Positions 45,873 through 53,954 of a stretch of 64,000 nucleotides of DNA are shown here, piece after piece. Origin of the DNA: Deltaproteobacteria bacterium (GTDB lineage Bacteria > SZUA-79 > Acidulodesulfobacterales > Acidulodesulfobacteraceae); assembly GCA_023489335.1 (NCBI GenBank), contig JAMDCP010000011.1:62001-126000 (forward strand). Direction: 5' to 3'. Position 1 is the stretch's first letter. Each line of letters opens with the position of its first letter. The translations under genes were made by a program, and so were the position numbers. The notes beneath the pieces are model-generated. The model made no database searches. It had not been told where the DNA came from and saw only the letters and a list, made by a program, of their open reading frames with translations.

Positions 45873-46658
45873 TTGGAATCTTTAAAGCTAAAATATATAA
45901 CTATACCCGCTATTCTTACTATTTTAATTTTTTCATCTTTAGGTTTTAGCGGATGTGGCTATTATATTAAAAAAACCGAAAAGTTTAAAAAACCCGTTAA
46001 CACCCTCTATAAAACCAAAAAAGAAGTTTTAACGGGGCTCGCAAAGAATTATGAAAATTTTAAAGGAATGTCCGGAAGATTTGTAATAACGGCGTATGGC
46101 AGCTATTTTCCCTTCGAGGAAGCAGGGCTTTATAAATATGTTAAAGACAAATATATAAAGTTTACCATTCTCGACATGTACGGCGACCAGCTTTTTTATG
46201 CTAAAATAATCAAGGGCAAAGATAAAGTTTTTTTTCTTGTTCGCGGGAAAAAATATCAAGGAAAAAGGCTTTTGCATGAAAAGCTTTTTCGGGCGTTTAG
46301 AATTTTTTTAAATTTAAACAGCCTTTATAAAATCAAGAATTCCGATGTTTTCTATAACACTGGCAGCGGATTCTTTTTTGAATACCATAAAAAAGGCAGC
46401 GGCCGTCACGGCCATAATAATGCTTATTATATTTATGTTGACAGAAAATACCTTATTAAAAAAATTACCGTCGTAAAACATAAAAAGATGCTCGAGACTA
46501 TCTATTTTAAAGATTATATCCCAAAGGGCGGGGTCAGGATTCCTTTAAAAATAGTGGTTGACGATTATCTTTATAATGTTAAAATAAAAGTGGCGGTTTC
46601 CAAAGGCAGCAAGGTATTTTATATGAACGATTTTAATGGGGAGCAATATGAAAAGTAA
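45873..46658 (+). CDS. LolB/DUF4292-like outer-membrane lipoprotein
   Basis: A 261-aa predicted lipoprotein. The signal has lipobox FSGC near residues 25-28. After it comes a LolB-like lipid-binding fold, with GLAKNYENFKGMSGRFVITAYGSYFPF near 55-80 and KYIKFTILDMYGDQLFYAKIIKGKDKVFFL. LolB receives lipoproteins from LolA and inserts them in the outer membrane; DUF4292 proteins share the fold but not always the role. TTG start with no clear ribosome-binding site; no later start would keep the signal peptide. bamD overlaps its 3' end. Confidence 0.68.
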   Translation: MESLKLKYITIPAILTILIFSSLGFSGCGYYIKKTEKFKKPVNTLYKTKKEVLTGLAKNYENFKGMSGRFVITAYGSYFPFEEAGLYKYVKDKYIKFTILDMYGDQLFYAKIIKGKDKVFFLVRGKKYQGKRLLHEKLFRAFRIFLNLNSLYKIKNSDVFYNTGSGFFFEYHKKGSGRHGHNNAYYIYVDRKYLIKKITVVKHKKMLETIYFKDYIPKGGVRIPLKIVVDDYLYNVKIKVAVSKGSKVFYMNDFNGEQYEK

Positions 46659-47397
46659 AATATACCGGCTATCGGTTATAGCTATAATGGCAATAACAAT
46701 ATCTATGGCATCTTCTATCCTTTTAGCGGGATGCGCTAAAAATGTCAAAAAACCTGTCCTGCCACCCGATGTTTATTACAAAAAAGCCCTTTTTTATGCA
46801 GGGAAACATGATTATTCCAATGCGGCTAAAAACTTTAAAGCCCTTATCGAAAACTATCCCACATATCACAATACACAAGAGGCGGAGTTAAAGCTTGGCG
46901 ATGCCTATTATCTTGGAGGAAAGTTTATAGAGGCGCAGGGGGCTTATATGGATTTTATCCGCCTCCACCCCAACTCTAAATATACCCCTTTTGCTATGTA
47001 TTATGCGGCCATGTCATATTACAAAAGGAAAGAAGCGGTTGGGAGAACCCAGAGCCCTTTAAGGCACGCCAAGCTTATGTTCGAAGAGTTAGTATCGAAA
47101 TATCCTTATTCGGAATATTCTAAAAAGGCTCTTAAATATATTAAAATGATAAATATAGATTTATCCGAAAACACTTTTTTTACAGGGCTTTATTATTTTA
47201 ACGCAAGCCTTTGGAAACCTGCCGCTTACATATTTAAGGCCGTTCTTAAACAGTACCCCGGTACGCCTGTTATTCCAAAGACTTTATATTGTTTAACGGT
47301 ATGCTATAGAAACTTAAACGATAAGAAGACGGAAAATTATTATAAAAATATTTTGAGGACAAACTATCCGCAAAGTAAATATGCGAAAATGGCATAA
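46648..47397 (+). CDS. bamD: Outer-membrane assembly lipoprotein BamD
   Basis: TPR lipoprotein of the BAM complex that folds outer-membrane proteins. The signal peptide has lipobox LLAGC (about 22-26). TPR-like repeats follow with YYKKALFYAGKHDYSNAAKNFKALIENYPTYHNTQEAELKLGDAYYLGGKFIEAQGAYMDFIRLHP, written here as the classic BamD opening, and KFAMYYAAMSYY-type segments. This ATG has GGGGAG six bases upstream and gives a basic n-region; an ATG four codons earlier lacks one. It overlaps the LolB-like gene by 11 bases. Confidence 0.86.
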   Translation: MKSKIYRLSVIAIMAITISMASSILLAGCAKNVKKPVLPPDVYYKKALFYAGKHDYSNAAKNFKALIENYPTYHNTQEAELKLGDAYYLGGKFIEAQGAYMDFIRLHPNSKYTPFAMYYAAMSYYKRKEAVGRTQSPLRHAKLMFEELVSKYPYSEYSKKALKYIKMINIDLSENTFFTGLYYFNASLWKPAAYIFKAVLKQYPGTPVIPKTLYCLTVCYRNLNDKKTENYYKNILRTNYPQSKYAKMA

Positions 47398-47426
47398 CGA
47401 ACGGCATAGCGATATGTTAAATTTTC

Positions 47427-47455
47427 TTGACACTAAGCGTGAATTATGCAATAAT
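47427..47455 (+). promoter_or_regulatory. Sigma-70 promoter of infC-rpmI-rplT
   Basis: TTGACA at 47427-47432 and AATAAT at 47450-47455 with a 17-base spacer, 40 bases before the infC start. Both boxes are near consensus. Confidence 0.65.
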
Positions 47456-47493
47456 TTTAAAACTATAATTTAATAAATAAAGGAGAGATTCGC

Positions 47494-48027
47494 ATACAAA
47501 AAAATATTAAAACAGATATCAACGAAGGCATCAGGGCAAAAGAAGTCAGGGTTATAGACGAGGAAGGTAAACAGATTGGAATAATGCCTTTATTTGCCGC
47601 TATTAAACTTGCAAAGGAAAAATCTTTAGACCTGGTTGAAATGTCCAAAGATGCCGTGCCTCCCGTTTGCAGGATAATGGATTATGGCAAATTTAGGTAT
47701 GAGCAAAGCAAAAAACTTCAGGAAGCCAGGAAAAAGCAGGTTGTTGTCCACATAAAAGAGGTTAAGTTTAGACCCAATACCGATGAGCATGATTACAGGT
47801 TTAAGCTAAAAAATATAATTAACTTTCTTAAAGAGGGAAACAAGGTAAAGTTAGCCGTTACATTTAAAGGCAGGGAACTTGTGCATACCGATTTAGGAAT
47901 TAAGGTAATATTAAGGGTCATAGAAGATATTAAAGAATTCGGCATTCCCGAATTCCCGATTAAGCCGGATGTTAAAAGAACATTTAGCACCGTAATCGTT
48001 CCGGTTAAAGCAAAAAAGGTGCAATAA
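47494..48027 (+). CDS. infC: Translation initiation factor IF-3, ATA start codon
   Basis: Binds the 30S subunit and checks the start codon. Family similarity begins upstream of the first ATG (47584) with KTDINEGIRAKEVRVIDEEG and continues through LVEMSKDAVPPVCRIMDYGKFRYEQ, KEVKFRPNTDEHDY and VTFKGRELVH; without that N-terminal part the protein would be a fragment. The best start is ATA at 47494, eight bases after AGGAG, giving 177 aa. ATT at 47488 is in frame but only two bases from AGGAG. Rare starts (ATT, ATC, ATA) are a known feature of infC and allow IF-3 to repress its own translation. Confidence 0.92.
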   Translation: MQKNIKTDINEGIRAKEVRVIDEEGKQIGIMPLFAAIKLAKEKSLDLVEMSKDAVPPVCRIMDYGKFRYEQSKKLQEARKKQVVVHIKEVKFRPNTDEHDYRFKLKNIINFLKEGNKVKLAVTFKGRELVHTDLGIKVILRVIEDIKEFGIPEFPIKPDVKRTFSTVIVPVKAKKVQ

Positions 48028-48057
48028 GCCAGTCTATTTATCGCAAAATATATTATT

Positions 48058-48116
48058 AATTCCCCTTTTTTAAAAGGGGTGGCATTTTGCCTCAAGGCAA
48101 AATGACGGGGTATTTA
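48058..48116 (+). repeat. Modular palindromic repeat R1 (infC-rpmI gap)
   Basis: AATTCCCCTTTTTT-AAAAGGGGTGG arm, central hairpin CATTTTGCC / GGCAAAATG, then ACGGGGTATTTA. The simplest complete copy of the family; the others are described at 48714, 50398, 55686, 57726, 58034 and 60211. It lies within the infC-rpmI-rplT transcript. Confidence 0.8.
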
Positions 48117-48144
48117 TTTTAAAATTATTTTAAGGGGTTCTAAA

Positions 48145-48348
48145 ATGGCAAAAATAAAGATCAAGACCAACAGGGGAGCAAAGAAGAGGTTTAAGATTAC
48201 GGCTAACGGAAAGGTGGTTCATTATAAGGCTAACAAAAGCCATATATTAACTTCAAAGGCTCGAAAAAGAAAGAATAAACTTAAGAAAAGCGCCATCGTT
48301 AATTTGGTTGACGCTATGAATATCAAAAGGCTTGTTCCTTATTTATAA
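48145..48348 (+). CDS. rpmI: 50S ribosomal protein L35
   Basis: A 67-aa basic protein with the L35 pattern: [20 protein letters not shown] near 3-22, then [21 protein letters not shown]. Usual place between infC and rplT. RBS AAGGGG. Confidence 0.97.
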   Translation: MAKIKIKTNRGAKKRFKITANGKVVHYKANKSHILTSKARKRKNKLKKSAIVNLVDAMNIKRLVPYL

Positions 48349-48364
48349 TAAAAGGAGTTAAATA

Positions 48365-48715
48365 ATGTCAAGGGTAAAAAGAGGGGTTTTAACAAAAAAA
48401 AGGCATAAAAAAGTTTTAAAACTTGCAAAGGGTTATTACGGCGCAAGAAGCAGGCTTTTTAAGTCGGCGCAGGAAACTGTCTTAAAGGGGCTTAATTACG
48501 CTTATAGAGATAGAAAGGTTAAAAAAAGGCAGTTCAGAGGGCTATGGATAGTTAGGATTAATGCCGCATGCAGGGCGAACGATATATCTTATTCAAAATT
48601 TATTAATGCGCTTAATAAGAAAGGGATTAATTTAAACAGAAAGGTTTTGGCTGAAATTGCGTTAACCGATCCGGCTGCGTTTTCCGGTTTGGTTAAAGAA
48701 ATAACATCCAATTAA
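48365..48715 (+). CDS. rplT: 50S ribosomal protein L20
   Basis: A 116-aa protein of standard length, opening with [30 protein letters not shown] and containing [21 protein letters not shown]. It assembles early on 23S rRNA and in many bacteria represses its own operon by binding the leader. RBS AAAGGAG. pheST, common after rplT, is absent; a compound repeat and ihfA follow. Confidence 0.97.
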   Translation: MSRVKRGVLTKKRHKKVLKLAKGYYGARSRLFKSAQETVLKGLNYAYRDRKVKKRQFRGLWIVRINAACRANDISYSKFINALNKKGINLNRKVLAEIALTDPAAFSGLVKEITSN

Positions 48716-48825
48716 TTCCCCTTTTTTACATACCCCGTCGGTCAGCTTGCGGCTGACCGCCACCCCTTTTGAAAAAGGGGAATGGGGGTGTCATTTTGCC
48801 TTAAGGCAAAATGACGGGGTATTTA
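48714..48825. repeat. Compound modular repeat R2 (rplT-ihfA gap)
   Basis: A reverse-oriented element (ATACCCCGTC, central hairpin GGTCAGC / GCTGACC, CCACCCCTTTTGAAAAAGGGGAAT) runs directly into a forward half element (GGGGTGT, hairpin CATTTTGCC / GGCAAAATG, ACGGGGTATTTA). The two halves carry different central hairpins. Its first two bases overlap the rplT stop. Confidence 0.75.
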
Positions 48826-48910
48826 TAATTAAACCCTTCAATTAAGATTAAAAACTTATTATTAAATTTACCCCCAAGTTAAACCTTATAAACGAGGGCC
48901 TTGATAATAA

Positions 48911-49216
48911 ATGTCTTTAACAAAATCAGACTTAACGAACAAGATTCGCAGTAAGGTTGGCTTGTCCTCTGCCGAATCCTTAACATATGTAAACTCTTTT
49001 TTTGATTTTATAAAATCGGAAGCGGAAAAAGACGGACAGGTTAAATTGACCGGTTTTGGAAGCTTTCTCATCAAAGAAAAAAAGAGAAGGAAGGGCCGGA
49101 ATCCTCAAACAGGCGAACCTATTTATATCAGCGAAAGAAAGGTGCTAAAGTTTAAGTCCTCGGTTGTCTTGAAATCGAAAATAAATAAAAAATATAAAAA
49201 TGGATCCGGTGGATGA
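48911..49216 (+). CDS. ihfA: IHF/HU-family DNA-bending protein (IhfA-like)
   Basis: A 101-aa histone-like protein: SLTKSDLTNKIRSKVGLSSAES opening, VKLTGFGSFLIKEKKRRKGRNPQTGEPIYISERKVLKFK arm region with the intercalating Pro (RNPQTGE). Its position next to a merR gene, after the L20 gene, is that of ihfA in deltaproteobacteria. It overlaps the merR gene by 17 bases. Confidence 0.88.
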   Translation: MSLTKSDLTNKIRSKVGLSSAESLTYVNSFFDFIKSEAEKDGQVKLTGFGSFLIKEKKRRKGRNPQTGEPIYISERKVLKFKSSVVLKSKINKKYKNGSGG

Positions 49217-49532
49217 GAAGCTTTATTATAAAATTGGGGAAGTTGCAAAAATAATAGAAATTGAGCCTTATGTCATAAGATACTGGGAAACGGAATTCAA
49301 TTTCTTAAAGCCGCATAAATCCAAAAGCTCTCACAGGCTTTATTTAAAATCCGATATCGAAAAGCTTTTGCTGATAAAGGATTATTTGTATAATAAAAAA
49401 TTTACGATAGAAGGGGCAAAAAAGGCGATAAAAGCAAAATCATCTCAAAAAGACGATAATATTAAGCTTATAAAAAATATTCATAACGAACTTAATTCCG
49501 TTAAGTCCCTTTTGTTATCGAGAAAAAAATAG
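49200..49532 (+). CDS. MerR-family transcriptional regulator
   Basis: A 110-aa protein with an N-terminal MerR winged helix-turn-helix (YKIGEVAKIIEIEPYVIRYWETEF, about 9-32) followed by a short coiled-coil. There is no C-terminal effector or metal-binding domain and no Cys, so the signal, if any, is unknown. The ihfA-merR pair is a conserved unit in related bacteria. surE follows within three bases. Confidence 0.87.
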   Translation: MDPVDEKLYYKIGEVAKIIEIEPYVIRYWETEFNFLKPHKSKSSHRLYLKSDIEKLLLIKDYLYNKKFTIEGAKKAIKAKSSQKDDNIKLIKNIHNELNSVKSLLLSRKK

Positions 49533-49534
49533 TA

Positions 49535-50344
49535 ATGAACATACTTCTTTCAAATGATGACGGGGTTTATGCAACAGGTATAAATATTTTATTTGAAGAG
49601 CTTAAAAAGTTTGCCGATGTCGTAATTGTCGCTCCCGATAGAGAAAGAAGCGCAAGCTCACATTCTTTAACCATAGACAGGCCGTTAAGAGTTAATGAAA
49701 TCAAGCCGGATATATTTTCAGTTGACGGCACGCCTACGGATGCCGTTAACATTGCCGTTCACTCCGTTTTAAAGTCCAAGCCTGATTTAATCATATCGGG
49801 TATAAATTACGGGGGCAATATTTGCGACGATGTCATCTACTCAGGAACCGTGTCTGCGGCAATGGAGGGGGCTATTATGGGGATAAAGTCGATAGCCGTT
49901 TCATTAGTTGTAAATAAGGGCGGCGGGTATCTGCCGAAAGACCCCTCTCTTGAAGACAATCTTGAATTATCGTTCCAAAAGGCGGCAGAATTTGTTTCTA
50001 ATCTTGCCTCTGCCGTCCATAAGCATTCTTTGCCTGAATACACACTGCTCAATGTGAATATACCCCAAACGATAATAAATAAGCAAAACAGCTTCGAATA
50101 TCTTGTTACGAGGCAGGGAAAGCGTTATTTCGAGGACTTTGTCGTCGAAAAGATAGACCCCCGCGGGAGAAAATATTACTGGATTTGGGGTAAAAATATC
50201 AGGTTCGAAGATGTGGAGGGAAGCGATTACGAGGCCGTCCATAACGGTCTTATTTCCGTTACGCCCATACACCTCGATATGACAAATTATAAAGCAATGG
50301 AAAAATTAAAAAATATCGATTTTCTTTATAATATTAAATCCTGA
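49535..50344 (+). CDS. surE: 5'/3'-nucleotidase SurE
   Basis: Stationary-phase survival nucleotidase/exopolyphosphatase (269 aa). Metal ligands lie in LLSNDDGVYATGI at 4-16, VAPDRERSASSHSLT near 35, and SGINYGGNICDDVIYSGTVSAAMEG near 88. It begins the surE-pcm-rpoS group, whose products all relate to stationary-phase maintenance. Confidence 0.95.
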   Translation: MNILLSNDDGVYATGINILFEELKKFADVVIVAPDRERSASSHSLTIDRPLRVNEIKPDIFSVDGTPTDAVNIAVHSVLKSKPDLIISGINYGGNICDDVIYSGTVSAAMEGAIMGIKSIAVSLVVNKGGGYLPKDPSLEDNLELSFQKAAEFVSNLASAVHKHSLPEYTLLNVNIPQTIINKQNSFEYLVTRQGKRYFEDFVVEKIDPRGRKYYWIWGKNIRFEDVEGSDYEAVHNGLISVTPIHLDMTNYKAMEKLKNIDFLYNIKS

Positions 50345-50397
50345 ATGGGGAAATTAAATGGGACACCTTTTCACCTTTCAATCCCGTTTTCGTCTTT

Positions 50398-50522
50398 AAT
50401 TCCCCTTTTTTAAAAGGGGAATTTGTTATTGCGGGCATAGCTCTTCAATCTAGTTTTCGTTTTTAATTCCCCTTTTTTAAAAGGGGTGTCAGTCCACCCA
50501 CGGCGGACTGACGGGGTATTTA
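50398..50522 (+). repeat. Modular palindromic repeat R3 (surE-pcm gap)
   Basis: Starts with one AATTCCCCTTTTTTAAAAGGGG arm, 56 bases of unrelated spacer, then a complete element: the same arm, a central hairpin CAGTCC / GGACTG and ACGGGGTATTTA. The central hairpin differs from that in R1. Confidence 0.75.
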
Positions 50523-50550
50523 TAAAATAAATTTAACACCTATAAATTTT

Positions 50551-51195
50551 ATGGTAAATTTTAAAAACTCCGCAGGCAGGGTTACCGAACAGGCTCTTGT
50601 TTCGCAGGGAATTACCGATAAAAATGTGCTCTACGCGTTAAGAACGGTTCCGAGGGAAAAATTTGTCGAGGAATCGTTAAAAGAATTAAGTTATACGGGT
50701 GCGCCGCTTCCCATAGGCCATAATCAAACAATATCCGGTATTTACACTGTTGCTTTAATGACGCAGTCTCTTTGTTTAAATAAAAGCCATAAAATTCTTG
50801 AAATAGGAACAGGTTCGGGCTATCAGGCGGCGATTTTATCCAAGCTTTGCATGAGTGTTTTTACGATAGAACGGATAAGGGAACTATCTTTAAAGGCAAG
50901 GGATATTCTTGGAAAACTTAACATTCATAATGTGACATTTATTATCGGAGACGGAACAATCGGGTTTAAGGAATACGCCCCTTACGATAGAATAATTGTT
51001 ACAGCCTGTTCTCCCGATGTTCCCGAGGCGCTTTTCGCCCAGTTAAGCGAGGGCGGCATAATGGTTATGCCCCTTGAAATGAGCGGTTCGCAAAATATCT
51101 TTGTAATAGAAAAAAAAAATGGTAAAATGTATTCTAATAATATTGCCCCTGCAAATTTTGTCAGGCTTATAGGCAAGGATGGTTTTAAATCCTGA
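50551..51195 (+). CDS. pcm: Protein-L-isoaspartate O-methyltransferase
   Basis: Repairs isoaspartyl damage in aged proteins using SAM. The 214-aa protein has the PCMT motifs: VPREKFVEES near 31, the substrate loop PLPIGHNQTISG near 52, the SAM-binding ILEIGTGSGYQAAILS near 80, and PYDRIIVTACSPDVPEAL. Usual position between surE and rpoS; nlpD, often present here, is absent. Confidence 0.94.
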   Translation: MVNFKNSAGRVTEQALVSQGITDKNVLYALRTVPREKFVEESLKELSYTGAPLPIGHNQTISGIYTVALMTQSLCLNKSHKILEIGTGSGYQAAILSKLCMSVFTIERIRELSLKARDILGKLNIHNVTFIIGDGTIGFKEYAPYDRIIVTACSPDVPEALFAQLSEGGIMVMPLEMSGSQNIFVIEKKNGKMYSNNIAPANFVRLIGKDGFKS

Positions 51196-51273
51196 CCGTT
51201 CTTCCATATATGGTTTTCTTTATTATATTTGTATTATTATAAATAATTATAATCTTTTATCTTACTATTTATA

Positions 51274-52188
51274 ATGTCGAGAACAAAAATTAATAAAGAT
51301 GAAGAAAAGCCTGTAGTTTCGGAAAACAGCGAAAAAGCCTCCACACCGCCGTTTTATGATAATATTATATCCCGGCAATATTTAAAATATCTTAAAAAAA
51401 ACCCTCTTTTAACAAAGGAAGAGGAGTATGAACTCGCCTTAAAAGTTCAGGAAGGGGACAAAGAAGCCAGAGATTTAATGATTAAATCTAATCTTGGGCT
51501 TGTCATCAATGTGGCAAAAAGATTTCTTGGGAGAGGGCTTTCATTCGATGATTTGATTATGGAAGGAAATATCGGCCTTATGAAAGCTGTCGATAAATTT
51601 ATCCCTAAAAAGGGTTTCAGGTTTTCGACTTACGCTATATGGTGGATAAGGCAGTCCATCGAAAGAGGCATATTAAATTCAGGCAGGCTTATAAGGCTTC
51701 CTATACATATTTCCGAAAACCTTTTTAAATATTCAAGGGCGACGAAAGAGATGACGGGCGAGTTGGAAAGAGAGCCGAATATGGGCGAAATTGCAAAACA
51801 CATGGGAATCGAGGAAAAAAAGCTTGAAAAGATTTTAGGTTTTATCGGAAATGTTTATTCTTTAGATACCTCCTTTCCGCAAAATCAGGACGGCGAACAA
51901 AATTTAGCCCTCGCAAATATTATAAAAGAAGATGAGGAAAGCACATCCTCTTTTGATATGCTCGATAAAATAGAAACATTAAAACTCTTAAACAAATGGC
52001 TTTTAATGCTTGGGGATATAGAAAGAAAGGTCATAATATTAAGATACGGGCTTAACTATGAAAAGCCGAGAACGCTTAACGAGATAGGGTTAATTTTTAA
52101 CCTCACCAAAGAGCGTATCAGGCAGATTGAGGTTAAGGCGTTAAAAAAGCTTAAAAAAATGGCAGAGGAAGCAGGTATGGAGGGGTAA
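51274..52188 (+). CDS. rpoS: RNA polymerase sigma factor, RpoS-like (sigma-70 group 2)
   Basis: A 304-aa sigma-70 family protein without the long region 1.1 of RpoD. Region 1.2/2.1 begins YLKYLKKNPLLTKEEEYELALKVQEGD. Region 2.3-2.4 is GFRFSTYAIWWIRQSIERGILN, followed by RLIRLPIHISE of region 3, and region 4.2 (TLNEIGLIFNLTKERIRQIEVKAL). Size and position after surE-pcm argue for RpoS, the stationary-phase/stress sigma, although group 2 factors are hard to assign alone. The stop overlaps the next ATG (TAATG). Confidence 0.88.
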   Translation: MSRTKINKDEEKPVVSENSEKASTPPFYDNIISRQYLKYLKKNPLLTKEEEYELALKVQEGDKEARDLMIKSNLGLVINVAKRFLGRGLSFDDLIMEGNIGLMKAVDKFIPKKGFRFSTYAIWWIRQSIERGILNSGRLIRLPIHISENLFKYSRATKEMTGELEREPNMGEIAKHMGIEEKKLEKILGFIGNVYSLDTSFPQNQDGEQNLALANIIKEDEESTSSFDMLDKIETLKLLNKWLLMLGDIERKVIILRYGLNYEKPRTLNEIGLIFNLTKERIRQIEVKALKKLKKMAEEAGMEG

Positions 52189-53954
52189 TGTTAAGAACTA
52201 ACCCCGAGGAAACCCAAAAAATTATTAACGCTATATCGAAATATGAAAAAATCCATTCAAACTTAATCCGCGTTACCCAAACCCACATATCGCGCGTTTT
52301 TATAACACCCAAATTTGTCTATAAGCAAAAAAAAACCGTTAATTTTGGATTTGTCGATTATTCGTCCTTAGAAAAAAGAATATTTTTTGCAAGGCGTGAG
52401 CTTTCTTTAAACAGAAGGGCTTGCTCAAGCATTTATATAGATTTGCAGGAATTAAGGCAAAACGGCGGCAGTTATTTTATCGGCTTTAAAGGCGGGCTCT
52501 TAAAAGATGTTTTTGTAAGAATGAGGTATGCGGCTGACGAAAGGTTTTTAAATAATATATTGGATTCGTTTAATAAAAACGGCGTTGAAAATTATAAATT
52601 TAATAAATTGGTTGTTTTAAAAAAGGTTGCCAAAAGAATTTATCTATTTCATAAAAACGCAAAATCCTCAAAAAGGATAAGCGGCTTTGGTAAAACCCGG
52701 GTCTACAAGGAGAACTGGGACGATAATTTTTTAGCTGTCAGGGAACTTCTTGATAGTTTTAAAGACGCTCCGAAGGGACAGGTAAATATAAGAAGTTTTT
52801 TTGATATTTTGAACTATGCGGAGAAGTTTTACAATGGGTTTTTGCAATCTGGGATGTTTAACGAGTTTGTAAACTCCAGAATCGAAAACGGCTTCATCAG
52901 GGACCTTCACGGCGACCTGAGAATGGAACATATTGCCGTGGGCGGCAGGGAAGGGGTTAAAGGCGTATGTTTGATGGACTGCGTGGAGTTTAACGAGAAG
53001 TTTAGAAATCAGGATTTATATTTAGATATTGCATTCCTGCTTATGGATTTCGAGTTTCACGGTTTTTTTTACGAATCCGTAGAATTTTTTGATTATTATA
53101 AGGGATTTTTCAACTATAAAAAAGATATAGAAGGGTATGAAAAATACGAACCTTCTATAATCCCTTTTTTTAAGGCATACCGGTCCGTCGTAAGAACCAA
53201 AATCGACCTTCTTTCAGGCAGGCTTGAAGGAGGCTTAAAACATTTAAGTTTAGCCCTGTTTTATATCAAGTGTATTAACAAACCCGTTGTCATTCTTAAT
53301 ATCGGATTGTCCGGCAGCGGAAAGACTAATCTTTCTAATTTACTGGCAAACTATTTTTACGCTAAACACATAAAATCTGATAGATTAAGGCAGGAAATGT
53401 TTGGTTTTACGGATAAAATATTTAAATACGGCAGGAAGGCAAGCGAAACGGTTTATAACAATATGTTTCAGGAGGGGGCGCAGGGGGTTAACGAGGGTAA
53501 AAGCGTAATATTCGACGCAACCTTTTTAAAAAAAGAGCATAGGGAAAAATTTATTAGCTATTTTGAAAAAAAAGACTGTAATTTTGTCGTTATATACTCT
53601 AAAATATATGGAGATAAAGAGCATGTTATATTAAAAAGACTTGAAGACAGGCGGTCGTCCGGACATCCGGCAAATAAAAATGCCGCCAGGGACTTAAAAA
53701 AGGGGAACGGAGGCGGGGAAGGGAAATTCGCGAAAGAATATTCGGAAGCCGATGTTTCGGTTTATCTTAACCAGAAAAAGGTATTCGAGGAGCCTGAGCC
53801 TCAAGACTCGTCATCACTTAAAAATCGTACGGAAACGCGGGGTTTTTGCTTTATAACCGTGGATGCATCTTTGGAATTAAACGAGCGGTTTAATTATGTA
53901 ATGGAAGCCTTACGCATTGAAAAGCGCAACAGACAAAATTTTGGATTATTTTAA
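52188..53954 (+). CDS. Bifunctional aminoglycoside-phosphotransferase-like / P-loop kinase protein (COG2187-COG0645)
   Basis: A 588-aa two-domain protein. The first half resembles an APH/choline-kinase fold with HGDLRMEH at 241-248 as catalytic loop and LMDCVEFNEKFRNQDLYLDIAFLLMD as the metal-binding segment. The second half is a small P-loop kinase with Walker A GLSGSGKT at 373-380. Such fusions are common but not biochemically defined; antibiotic resistance should not be assumed. It starts within the rpoS stop codon, so is likely expressed with it. Confidence 0.85.
   Translation: MLRTNPEETQKIINAISKYEKIHSNLIRVTQTHISRVFITPKFVYKQKKTVNFGFVDYSSLEKRIFFARRELSLNRRACSSIYIDLQELRQNGGSYFIGFKGGLLKDVFVRMRYAADERFLNNILDSFNKNGVENYKFNKLVVLKKVAKRIYLFHKNAKSSKRISGFGKTRVYKENWDDNFLAVRELLDSFKDAPKGQVNIRSFFDILNYAEKFYNGFLQSGMFNEFVNSRIENGFIRDLHGDLRMEHIAVGGREGVKGVCLMDCVEFNEKFRNQDLYLDIAFLLMDFEFHGFFYESVEFFDYYKGFFNYKKDIEGYEKYEPSIIPFFKAYRSVVRTKIDLLSGRLEGGLKHLSLALFYIKCINKPVVILNIGLSGSGKTNLSNLLANYFYAKHIKSDRLRQEMFGFTDKIFKYGRKASETVYNNMFQEGAQGVNEGKSVIFDATFLKKEHREKFISYFEKKDCNFVVIYSKIYGDKEHVILKRLEDRRSSGHPANKNAARDLKKGNGGGEGKFAKEYSEADVSVYLNQKKVFEEPEPQDSSSLKNRTETRGFCFITVDASLELNERFNYVMEALRIEKRNRQNFGLF

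Noticed and set aside
47584-48027. infC starting at the first ATG
   Set aside because: Removes about 30 conserved N-terminal residues of IF-3; the upstream in-frame region is IF-3-like and has AGGAG before an ATA codon.
52188-53954. Aminoglycoside resistance gene
   Set aside because: The APH-like half is fused to a P-loop kinase in a common chromosomal family of unknown role; resistance is not supported.
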